From Oscarella lobularis (lineage: Eukaryota > Porifera > Homoscleromorpha > Homosclerophorida > Oscarellidae): a DNA stretch of 64,000 nt. This document shows positions 55,383-64,000 of this stretch, in pieces. Position 1 is the stretch's first letter. The number at the start of each line of letters is the position of its first letter. The notes under the pieces were generated by a model. That model saw nothing but the letters and a program-made list of their open reading frames with translations. It did not search any database and had not been told where the DNA came from. Both the position numbers and the translations under genes were made by a program. Location of the stretch: positions 1,736,001 to 1,800,000 of the forward strand of contig NC_089184.1 of NCBI RefSeq assembly GCF_947507565.1. Direction: 5' to 3'.

Positions 55383-58300
55383 TCATTTATTTATTAGGTG
55401 TTGTTCCCGATGTTTGGCAAAATGTTCGAATTGACGAATCGTTTCCATTGAAGTCTGAGGTAAAACGTGAGTTAAAGCGGCGTCAAAGTGCTTGGCCATG
55501 ACCACGGAAGTGCCTATGTCTTCTCTCATGGCGCACAAAGCCGCCTCGCGGCAAATGGCAGCAATCTGATAAAGAGATTTGCAATAGGATGAAAGATGCA
55601 AAGTAACGCACCTCTGCTCCCGAGTAATTTTCTGTTTTTTCCGACAGGTCATCAATCTGGACGTCGCTTCCCGACGGAATTTTACGAAATTGTATTTCAA
55701 AAATGGCTCGTCTCGTTGCTCTGTCCGGCAAAGGCACGTAGACGATCTGGTCAAGCCTACCGGGACGCAGAAGAGCCTAGAAAGAGAGCGATCCAGAGAA
55801 AAATGGTCCATACACAACACTTCGGATATCACTTTGTCAATCATGTCGGGCCGATTCGTAGCCGCCAAGATGATGACGTCTTTCAGAGGCTCAACTCCAT
55901 CCATTTCGGTAAGAATTTGAGAAAGGACGCGATCGCCCACGCTGCTACCGTCACTACAGAGAGTGGTGCAGCGGATTTCCTTACTAACACTGCCCTTGTT
56001 ACCTTCCTCTGTGAATAGCCAGCGCGTCGATTTCGTCAAAAAATACGACAGAAGGAGCAGCCGCTCTTGCCTTTTTGAATACCTGATAAAAGGCTTAGTT
56101 AGTCTATATCACCAAACTTTAGCACTGAATCGGCGTTACTTGTCTCACTGCTTTTTCAGACTCGCCAACCCATTGGCTCAGCAATTCCGGTCCCTGCACC
56201 GTGATGACTGACTACACATCTTCAGTATCAATCAAGTCTCGTCTTTACCTTGACTGATATGAAATTGAGACCACTCTCTGTAGCCAGAGCTTTGGCTATG
56301 AGAGTTTTGCTACAGCCGGGCGGCCCGTACATCAGAAGTCCTCTCGGCGGTTCTATGCCTAGTCGAGAAAAAGCCTGCAAAAAAGTGACGTCACTCAGTA
56401 AAAGGTATAATTCTATGTGCTCAAAAAAGCACTTCTGGATGCCTAAGTGGCCACTCTATTGCTTCCTTCAGTTTCTGTTTCACGTGGTCCTGGCCTCCGA
56501 CGTCTGTCCAATACACCTTCAAAAGAAGATAGTTCAATAACTGAAATACTCCGCTTTGTATTCCTCTTACTGTACCTTTGGTACGTCTACTACCACTTCC
56601 CTCATCGCACTGGGCCGAACCTGTCTGAGGCCACTTTTGATGTCTTCGAACGTGATCGTAGCGGAACCGTCTGGAAGTTCATAGCTGGCATCAATCTAGA
56701 AAGAGTCTCCGTGGACTGCACGACCACCAATCTGCACCTCACCTCACTAAAGTCAACGTCCTTCAGTGCGCGTTTCAGTGCAGCAAGAGCAGCTTTTATA
56801 AAAAGAAAAGCGGGTACGTACTCTAAGAAAGACATATTTCTTCTTACCTTCTTTGCACACAGCAGCCAAATCTGCGCCGACGTGTCCGTGTGCTAAATCA
56901 GCAATTTCTTCGAGATTGCAATCGGATAGGCAATGAGGAACGGTCCTCAAGAGCGTCTTCATGATCTATATGCACGCACCCGTCGAGCCAATCTATAGTG
57001 AAGAACGTTTGGCTCACCTGAAGTCGATCGACCGCGGTAGGTATTCCTATTTCTATTTCTCTGTCGAAGCGTCCCGGTCGACGCAGAGCCGGATCGACGG
57101 CATCGAGTCGGCTCGTGGCGGCAACGATTACAACGCGACTCATTTCGGGTTTATCCTTGTGACCAGAAAATTAAAATCATCAGTTATATGTACGTTTTGA
57201 CGGTGCTCACCGATGATACGCCGTCCATGAGCGTGCACAACGTGGCAACGACTCTTTTTTCGAAATCACTCAACACCGCGTCGCGACTGGGACAGAGTGC
57301 GTCGAGCTCGTCAATCAAGACGATGGCTGGAGAGCTGACGGAAATGGAGTCAGTGAAAACATATCAATATAAAAGGTAAAACTCGCTTGGACGATGCTTC
57401 CTGGAATAGTTCTCTTAGTCTCGCTTCCGTTTCACCAAAGTATCTTTTAGTTGTCGAGATTAGATTAGGATGTGAACGAATTCTCATTCTACTGACCGAC
57501 TCATTACTTCAGGCCCTTCGATAGCGACTACGTAGGCTTTAGATTCAAATGCAACGGCCCTAGCTAAGAGACTCTTTCCCGTGCCCGTAGGCCCGTGCAG
57601 AAGAACTCCGCGCGGAGGAGAAACACCTATGCATATTATTAAAAAATTGAAATTTTGTACTAGTGTTTGTTGCTTGCCTAAAGAGGAGAATAGTTTGGGT
57701 GCCTTTAGCGGAAGTTCCACCGTTTCTCTGATCTGTTGAATGGGACCCTCCAAGCCGCCAATGTCGTTGTATCCGATGGGATTGATCGTTGGACCTTGTC
57801 GGTTGGAATCGTTGCTACCGAGAATCACGTTCGTTCTGCTGCCGATTTTATATGCAAAAGCAAGCCGAGGAAGAGGAGAAGAAGGAGAAGAAGGAAGAGG
57901 ATCGTCTACTGAAAATGATTATCTATCTCTCTGTACGTATCTATGGCTTGTTTATTATTTACAGTCTTGCTCTGAGTCTAGGTGAAACGAAGAGAGTTGA
58001 GTCGAAATCGAAATTTCGGATTCATCATATTCAGGCGACTTAACGGGAGTCGACATTGAGATCTGATCAGTCCAACCCATCAGCTCCTCTCCGTTCATAC
58101 AACCGTTTGCCCCGTCCACGTCGGTAACCACAAATTTCCTAGGTTTGCCATAGTGATTTACCTGTACGCAGTTGCCAGGCAACAAGATTCGACCCTCTGA
58201 ACAAACGCCTTGTCATACGAATGGCCAACGTAAATGTCACACTCTCACCCAAATGATACTTCAGATAGTCCAAGAAGATCTTTTCATTAGGCGCGGGATC

Positions 58301-59017
58301 GCCGTCCTTTCTAATAAGATTAGAATGAGAAGACAGACAGGCAGGCTCGCCAAGCTTAATTATTATGTACATCAGTGTCAGCCTGAGACTATCGGCTATC
58401 GGCACGGGACACGAAAGCTTGGCTATGCAGACTGAATCTCCAGGATCGACTTGGCAATTTTCTCGAGTAACCACCCCAATACTAACATCTACCCCCGAAC
58501 GGAAGACCTGGTCAGAGTAATCCACTGATTCAAAGAACGACATACTGTCTAAAGGAACTTTAGCTACAGGCCAAGGAAACGCAACGCAGAGCGTCTATAG
58601 AGAAAGAGAGGTGGTCTCATCACATCAGGTATAACAATAACCACTCGAAGCTAACCGATCTTTCTAGTGAACGCCTATAAAGAAGTACGGGGTCTCCTAT
58701 GCCAAAGTGGCACTTCTGTTGCGTCGACGGGTTGATGTAGATGAAGTCGGCTCTCTTTGGGGTATTGTCGGATAGGAGGGCTATAGTTTGCTCAGGTAAT
58801 GTCTATGCGGTGTTTTGATAGCTTTTAGGGGCCCACTTTCGTGAAGTTTGCCCACTATTGCGTCTAGTATCCCGGAATGTATTGTTGATTCGCTGTTTCC
58901 TTCCTCTGCCGCTCCGTCGACGTTTGCATATCCTGGAACTAGGCAATTTGCGCGGGTCGGCGACGAAATCCACTCTAAAGTGCGTCGTTTCGACGCTTTT
59001 TTCGACTTGGGCGGCAT
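55383..59017 (-). CDS. AFG2A: AFG2-type double AAA+ ATPase (SPATA5)
   Basis: ATG 59017 begins [16 protein letters not shown]. An N-domain ([20 protein letters not shown]) and acidic linker precede two AAA domains. D1: [20 protein letters not shown], Walker [44 protein letters not shown] with [12 protein letters not shown]2: [20 protein letters not shown], Walker [58 protein letters not shown] and [19 protein letters not shown]. The Cys-Ser in the D2 Walker A is typical of AFG2A/SPATA5. The C-terminus ends [20 protein letters not shown] and a helix, TGA at 55383. AFG2 proteins strip Rlp24 and recycle factors from pre-60S ribosomes in the cytoplasm. Confidence 0.92.
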
Positions 59018-59261
59018 GACAAAAACGAGCGTGACAAAAAATCTCGAACGCGCGCTAACGCCTAACGGATGAACTTGTGTCGGATTGAATGCTAATGGGC
59101 GACCTTAGCCGTAAGCTAAAGAAATCCCAAGTCATTGGAAAATAAGTATGCAGACCTACGAACGCAACGCGCCGCTTTTACCCATTTATTCAGACGAACT
59201 CAGTACAACGATTTTAGCACTCACATAAGAAACAAAACAAATGTTAGTGTCGAACAATTGC

Positions 59262-59993
59262 TCAATCGATTTGACAGGCGAGCCAGAATCCGAAAATGAT
59301 GCCGCACAGTTCGATGCATCCCAGAGCGATTGCCGCAATCATGACGGGGACAACGTTGTCTAAGATTTTCTGCCTAATTGTCGGATAACAGCCGTCTGGA
59401 TAATATTGATTGACGTTTGTGGGTGTGAACGTCATCGAGGTTGGGCATGTGAAGTTTTTGACAGCCGTATTGCAACAGGACCAGGGAATTTTGCTTCCAA
59501 AACCGGGGATGGACGCCCACTGATCGCTGCTATTGCTGCCACAGCACTTGAATGTTTTTTGAGCATAATCCCACGCTTTTTGGATGGGAACACTTGTGTT
59601 GTACTCCGACATCGACTTGGAGAGACTGCTCTCGAGCACGTCCTCGACGTCGTTTCGTTTGACGTAGCCAACTGCGCCGCCGGCAATTTCCAGTATGACG
59701 ATGACGACGAGGCTGGAGGCGAAGATGTAGAGCATGCACTTGCTCTCCTTAAAAGCGCCGCAGCAGCCGAAGAAACAGACGACGACCATGATGGCACCGA
59801 CGACCATGATGACGATTGGGGCGCTGAGCCACGAGAAGCCGGCGAGATCGTCGAGAAATTGACCGAATTCGACGTAGAGCCAGATGCCGAGGCCGAGGAG
59901 GGCGGTTCCAGCTGCCCATAGGAGGATGTTGAAGACGAAGATGCTCCACTTGATGCACGTAGCGCAACCGCCGAGTTCGGAGTCAGATCCCAT
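59262..59993 (-). CDS. Tetraspanin, intronless
   Basis: A single exon of 243 codons from ATG 59993. Four transmembrane segments lie at about residues 13-36, 52-76, 86-108 and 212-236. TM1 is WSIFVFNILLWAAGTALLGL and TM2 is followed by FFGCCGAFKES. The large extracellular loop has the diagnostic CCG (KTFKCCGSNSSDQW), then IPWSCCNT and DGCYPTIRQK, giving six Cys as in CD63/CD151-type loops. N-glycosylation sites NTS, NSS and NFT are in the loop. N-terminal Cys residues near TM1 may be palmitoylated. Tetraspanins organise membrane microdomains with integrins and signalling proteins. I cannot assign a single vertebrate orthologue. Confidence 0.93.
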   Translation of the reverse strand: MGSDSELGGCATCIKWSIFVFNILLWAAGTALLGLGIWLYVEFGQFLDDLAGFSWLSAPIVIMVVGAIMVVVCFFGCCGAFKESKCMLYIFASSLVVIVILEIAGGAVGYVKRNDVEDVLESSLSKSMSEYNTSVPIQKAWDYAQKTFKCCGSNSSDQWASIPGFGSKIPWSCCNTAVKNFTCPTSMTFTPTNVNQYYPDGCYPTIRQKILDNVVPVMIAAIALGCIELCGIIFGFWLACQID

Positions 59994-60352
59994 TGCTGAA
60001 CGAGAAGGAGTATTGTATGTCTTTGTTGTGGCGAGAAACGGTTGGTACTGTCTGGTTCGAATAGGAGGGGGAACCGCCCAAAGGGGGATGCGTCAACGGT
60101 CGAACTGGCCAATGGCAGTGGAAGGGTCACGCGGCGATTGCGTTTCTCACGTGATAAGAACAGGAACAAGAATGTTGGCTATACATGGACAAGGTGTACG
60201 TAGGTTGGGCGACGTCATGCGTTCAAACCTGCGGCGGCATCAGCTATTTCCTTCCCATCGTATATCTGTTTTTCTGCATATGCCTCAACACAATTCATTG
60301 CACAAGATCAACCCAGCATGCAAAAATTACCCAATCTACAAATATCTATCAA

Positions 60353-61202
60353 TCAATCCTGAAGAGTTCTCCTTTTCCCGAATCCTCGACTTTCGTCGGG
60401 TCCGATCGGATTTCGAACGACTCTCGTCGATCGCGGACTACCGGTGCCAACCGTCAACGGACTCGCTCTCGACGCGGCAAAATCTCGCTTCATCGACGAC
60501 GAAGGCACGGGACTACTGCGCGGACTCACCGACGGCGAGTAACGCTTTCGACCGCCCAACTGCGGACTCCCGTGCGGACTCGGATTCGGACTAGGCGAGT
60601 GACTCCTTGGCGGCATCGCGCCGCCGCCCCCCCAACCGCTGCCAGGACTCGAACTCAAATACTCGCCCCCGTCGTCGTTCCACGGACTTCGCGATCGCCA
60701 ATTACTGCTATCCGCCGCCGTCGCCGCCGCATCCGACGAGCTATGCCCGTCGTCGGGGGGATGCGCGTTGAGCCGTTTCGACTTATTCTTCTTTCGGGTC
60801 TTCGGCGACGGCGACGGATTGAGAAGCGCCTTCGTTCGCTCCTGCTTCTTATTCACGAGCGGCACGACTTTGAGACCGGATCGCCAGTCGTCGCCGCCGA
60901 CGGAACGGCACGCCTCGAACGACTGCTCCGGTGTCGCGTACTCGATGACGACGCAGCCGCCGGCGGCGAACTCCGGATGCGCGTCCTGGTGCTCTTTGAT
61001 TTCGCCGGGTAAGGTGAGACCCGGTCGAAAGTAGCGAATCAACGTCACCTCGCCGAACTTGGAGAATCGCTCGCGAACTTCGTCCAGCGTCGGATCGGTG
61101 GAAAAGTTCGATACGACGATGCTACGATAGGCGGACGTCTTGTCGGGTTTCGGCACGGGATCTCTGCGTCGGACCTAGGTAAATAAATAAATAAATAAAT
61201 AA

Positions 61203-61237
<35 letters not shown>

Positions 61238-61879
61238 ATACTCTTACTGTACCACAGCCAAAGAGTACATGTATTCTACATAATTATTCTAGATAATAGT
61301 GTGAGGGTCCATTACTACAGTACTTAGAACTTACTCTACACTGTTAGTTACGTTACAAATTACCTTAGTTGATGATTCGCTGACTTCTAGGATGTCAGAC
61401 GATCGCAGGGCTTTGCAGACGACCTGCCAATCTTTCGTCAACGCCTTTACTCTCTTGAACGAGGATAGAAGCTTGATGCTGACGTATCCCTGCTTGTTTC
61501 GCCATATGTGCTTGAGAAGAAACTTGTCCTTCATGATGTTGTCGTCGCTGAAGTAGAATTCGACTTGCTCGACGATTCTCTTTCGCAAATCGGGATCGAT
61601 TTCCGTTTCGCGTCCTCCTTCCTCGCCGCCGCCGCCGCCGCCGCCGCGTGCTACGACGGCTTCGTCGAGATTTTCGCGCGAATCGTAGAACTCCTCGTCG
61701 TCGTCCGTGTCCGTCGAACTGTCGCCGACGATTGGCGCGGCGTCCGAGTGCGCCGTCGCGTCGGCGTCGCCGCCGCCCGGCGTCGGGGACCCCGCGTGGT
61801 TTTCGACGCACAGGCTGTCCAGTGCCTCTGCGAGGGAGTGCGGGTCTGTCGGAGTCGGCGGTTGGACGACGATGTTCAT
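60353..61879 (-). CDS. LARP6: La-related protein 6
   Basis: Two exons (61879-61364 and 61174-60353) join in phase 0. After an acidic N-terminus with a poly-Gly run, the La motif reads RKRIVEQVEFYFSDDNIMKD, KFLLKHIWRNKQGYVSIKLL and VCKALRSSDILEVSE. The RRM follows (RSIVVSNFSTDPTLDEVRER, FSKFGEVTLIRYFRPG). A Ser/Pro/Arg-rich region leads to a C-terminal VVRNPIGPDESRGFGKR, which fits the SUZ-C/LSA box of LARP6. LARP6 binds stem-loops in collagen mRNAs in vertebrates and controls their translation. The intron contains an (AAAT)n microsatellite at 61178-61240. It is divergent from the STRA6-like gene (262 bp between starts). Confidence 0.92.
61178..61240. repeat. (AAAT)n microsatellite
   Basis: About fifteen AAAT units in the LARP6 intron, starting a few bases from the splice acceptor of exon 2. 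The tract sits where the polypyrimidine region (TTTA on the coding strand) would be. Confidence 0.95.
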
Positions 61880-62141
61880 TGAGAAAGGAGTTACAGTATT
61901 AGGAAGTTAGGAAGTATCCGGGAGGGGAAGGCCAGAGTCCCCGGAGTAGCCTTACTTTTTTTTCAGTTTTTCGTCCGGTTTCGCGAGAGAACCTCCTATG
62001 ATGCAGATAAGGCTAAAACGCTGCTTTTTTGCTGATTCGGTAAGCTACAGAAGTTTCTATGTTGATTTATGCAAATTTATGTCTAAAGCGCTCTAAAAAA
62101 GGACGATCTCACCTCAGGGGGCTCCCCTGTTCTCACCTCAA

Positions 62142-64000
62142 ATGGATCGTCGACTCGGTAACATCCGAATGCAAGCGACCGCTACTCCGAGTTCTCTCTC
62201 CCTAAACGATACGACACTCTCGTGAGAAAACACCCGACATTCCTCTCCTTCCTCTTCACCCGCTCGCCTTCTCCTTAGGTGCACCGAAGAGAGCTCCGGT
62301 CAAATTCTGCTCGCCTTATGGGTCATCTACGCTCTTCCGGCGGTGAACAAAAGCTCCCTTTTCTAATTGATAGCCAGTTTTAGCGAAATCGGTAGATTCT
62401 CGTCCTTGTCGTATACTCTCACTTCCAAAAGCGCATTCGCCTTTGCTTGAACTGCTGCCACGGAGTCCCGAGCATATTGGTGTGAGTAGCCAAGAATCCA
62501 GGCGGTTCAATCTTTTATTTTTAATTAATTAATTAATAGGCCTATCAATCTTCTCGACAGCAAGGAGAATCGGTTTGTGTGCGTCGCTGCCTTCGGAGCG
62601 TCAGCCTCCAGCATGCTCAGCCTTCTGAACCTCGACTTTGGCTCGGTCACCAACGTTGCAGCCATAGAAGGTTCTGGAGAATTGGGCGGGGCTACGTGTG
62701 CAATGGGGTAATATCCGTGTCGATTAGCTCTACTCATTATTGCTTTCGTCGTTGTTTTGGCCATCGTTTATTCGCCCATTTTCGTTTGCATCGACGCTCC
62801 ACATAAGATCAGCGGTTACGTTGTGGGCTTTATTTACACCGGCGGATGGTAATAAGTTTGGCGTCTTTTTTTTAATTGACTGAAGACGTCATTTAGGTTC
62901 GTGATTCAACTAATGTTTTTTATCCGTTGCACCGTTCTCCGTGTATCCGGTGCCAAACTGGCTGTTCAAGTATGTGGGGGGGGGGGGGGGGGGGGGGGAC
63001 ACGTTCGTTGTGAGAGACATACACTTTACGTCGTGTAATGATTATCTAGATTCTCGTCTTTCTTCCTGTCTTCAGTTGCATCTTCATTGTTGACATGTGG
63101 TTCCTGTACATGATCATAAAAAGCATGGTGAATGCTTGCAAAAGGAACAACATTACTCTCGTTGACGACGACAACGAAGACTTGGACAAACCTTATCAGA
63201 CCGCCTATGTAGAGAAATTGCTGAAAAAGTGACAAAGCGTTATTGTTTACAGCATACAAGACAGAACGATATTTCTTAGGGTCACAGATGAGGAGGAGCC
63301 AGAACCAAAGGGATGTATGAGAAAAATTTTCTATGAATGGGACAAGAGTATGCATCAGTTTCTAATACGTCTAGACTTTGAATGAAAATGTTTCTTCAGC
63401 TTTCAAGTATCCAACCAGAATTCTTGCAACGTATTTGATTGCGGCTATTTACATTTTCCAAGTAATTTAAATACTTCAATGTGTCTGCTGCACGTGCACG
63501 TGGGGGTCTTTCTCTTTTTCTTTTAGCTCACTGTAATTTTTCTCGATGTGACGGTTTCGTGGTCTGTTTCGTTTTCCGGCTGGTTGGGAACAATTGACGT
63601 CGCCCTAATTCGAAATACCGCTCTTCAACGCATTGTGGGAGGACTGCAGAAAGTGTCATTGGCATGGATTGGTAAACAACTACTTGTTCTTTTCAATTGA
63701 AATATTTGATTAATTAATTAATTAATAGGAAGCTTTTTCACGTCGTGTCTCGTGTCGAGTTTCATCTCAGTCGTGTTTCTACTCAGAATGATGTCATCTT
63801 ATAGGTAAACCAGTTTCTCAATTGCAGCAGCTTTTCTCATTCAATGGATTTTTCTATATAGAAAAGATATGAAAACGTTGTATAAGGGAGACAAGTCAAT
63901 TTTGCCTGCCAATTTGCCTTCTCCAACGTCGTCTGTGGTACAGTGCACGCACTCAGTAGCTCACAAACGTTTGTGTATCGACTGTGTCGCTAGCTAGCAA
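62142..64000 (+). CDS. STRA6: STRA6-like multi-pass membrane receptor, 3' partial
   Basis: ATG 62142 begins MDRRLGNIRMQATATPSSLS with an NDT glycosylation site. Spliced exons then give a first helix (GQILLALWVIYALPAILVLV), HGVPSILVPINLLDSKENRF leading into the next helix, YVVGFIYTGGWFVIQLMFFI, ILVFLPVFSCIFIVDMWFLY, KYPTRILATYLIAAIYIFQL, and SFFTSCLVSSFISVVFLLRM followed by YRKDMKTLYKGDKSILPANL. The order of helices and the (L/V)PSP/I-(V)xxL segment and RxxLxxLyxG patterns parallel vertebrate STRA6, the retinol-RBP receptor and transporter. The frame reaches the window end with a likely donor after SPTSS, so the C-terminal half is missing. The calmodulin-binding helix and RBP-binding region cannot be judged. 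A ligand other than retinol is possible. Confidence 0.72.
62976..62998. repeat. Poly-G run (23 G) in a STRA6-like intron
   Basis: A homopolymer close to the 5' end of an intron, immediately after GTATGT. It is prone to sequencing and assembly error. Confidence 0.95.

Noticed and set aside
59432-60169. Long minus-strand frame overlapping the tetraspanin
   Set aside because: It is a shadow in another frame of the tetraspanin exon; Ser/Ala-rich and without a domain.
60185-61012. 275-residue plus-strand frame opposite LARP6
   Set aside because: Arg/Thr-rich antisense shadow of the LARP6 Ser/Pro/Arg-rich exon.

Overview
This is a gene-dense, intron-rich animal nuclear DNA window. Introns are mostly 45-120 bp, intergenic gaps are often under 300 bp, and genes lie on both strands. 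The gene content is metazoan: RSU1, class I myosin with SH3, tyrosine kinase plus SH2 adaptor, tetraspanin, TSP1/Ig proteins, UBAP1, SLC12 cotransporter, SCAP, HCN channel, ASH1. The compactness, microsatellites and divergence from vertebrate sequences fit an early-branching animal, most likely a sponge (a homoscleromorph would fit). The taxon is inferred, not proven.

Layout. 0.3-1.9 kb (-): secreted TSP1/Ig protein. 2.0-3.0 (+): SWEET sugar transporter. 3.7-4.6 (-): ankyrin-repeat protein. 4.7-6.0 (+): RSU1. 6.3-8.6 (-): HCN/CNG-type channel. 8.6-11.6: gene-poor, repeat-bearing stretch. 11.6-16.5 (-): SCAP. 16.8-20.9 (-): ASH1-type histone methyltransferase. 21.0-23.5 (-): KATNAL2. 23.7-25.4 (-): six-TSP1 secreted protein. 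25.7-26.7 (+): Ras GTPase. 26.8-28.2 (-): EXOSC8. 28.6-29.6 (+): small Cys-rich single-pass protein. 29.8-30.3 (-): four-TM protein. 30.6-33.4 (+): PH/proline-rich/SH2 adaptor. 33.7-37.1 (+): tandem kinase. 37.2-37.6 (+): COX5A. 37.7-42.6 (+): SLC12 cotransporter. 42.9-43.3 (-): UBE2D. 43.5-50.4 (+): myosin-1e/f. 50.7-52.0 (-): UBAP1, cut by a 200-N gap. 52.3-52.7 (+): short UMA-like protein. 52.9-55.3 (+): D-glutamate cyclase. 55.4-59.0 (-): AFG2A/SPATA5. 59.3-60.0 (-): tetraspanin. 60.4-61.9 (-): LARP6. 62.1-64.0 (+): STRA6-like, running off the window.

Genes that may work together. The PH-SH2 adaptor and the tandem kinase are adjacent on one strand, and both carry phosphotyrosine-type motifs. 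UBAP1 and a short UMA-like protein start head to head, suggesting a co-expressed ESCRT-I pair. Many neighbours share short divergent promoters (93-350 bp), and several same-strand pairs are only about 70-160 bp apart.

The most unusual finding is one continuous reading frame that joins an intact RIPK/TKL-like kinase to an intact tyrosine kinase. Exon joins were worked out by hand from splice sites and reading phase; none has been tested against transcripts.
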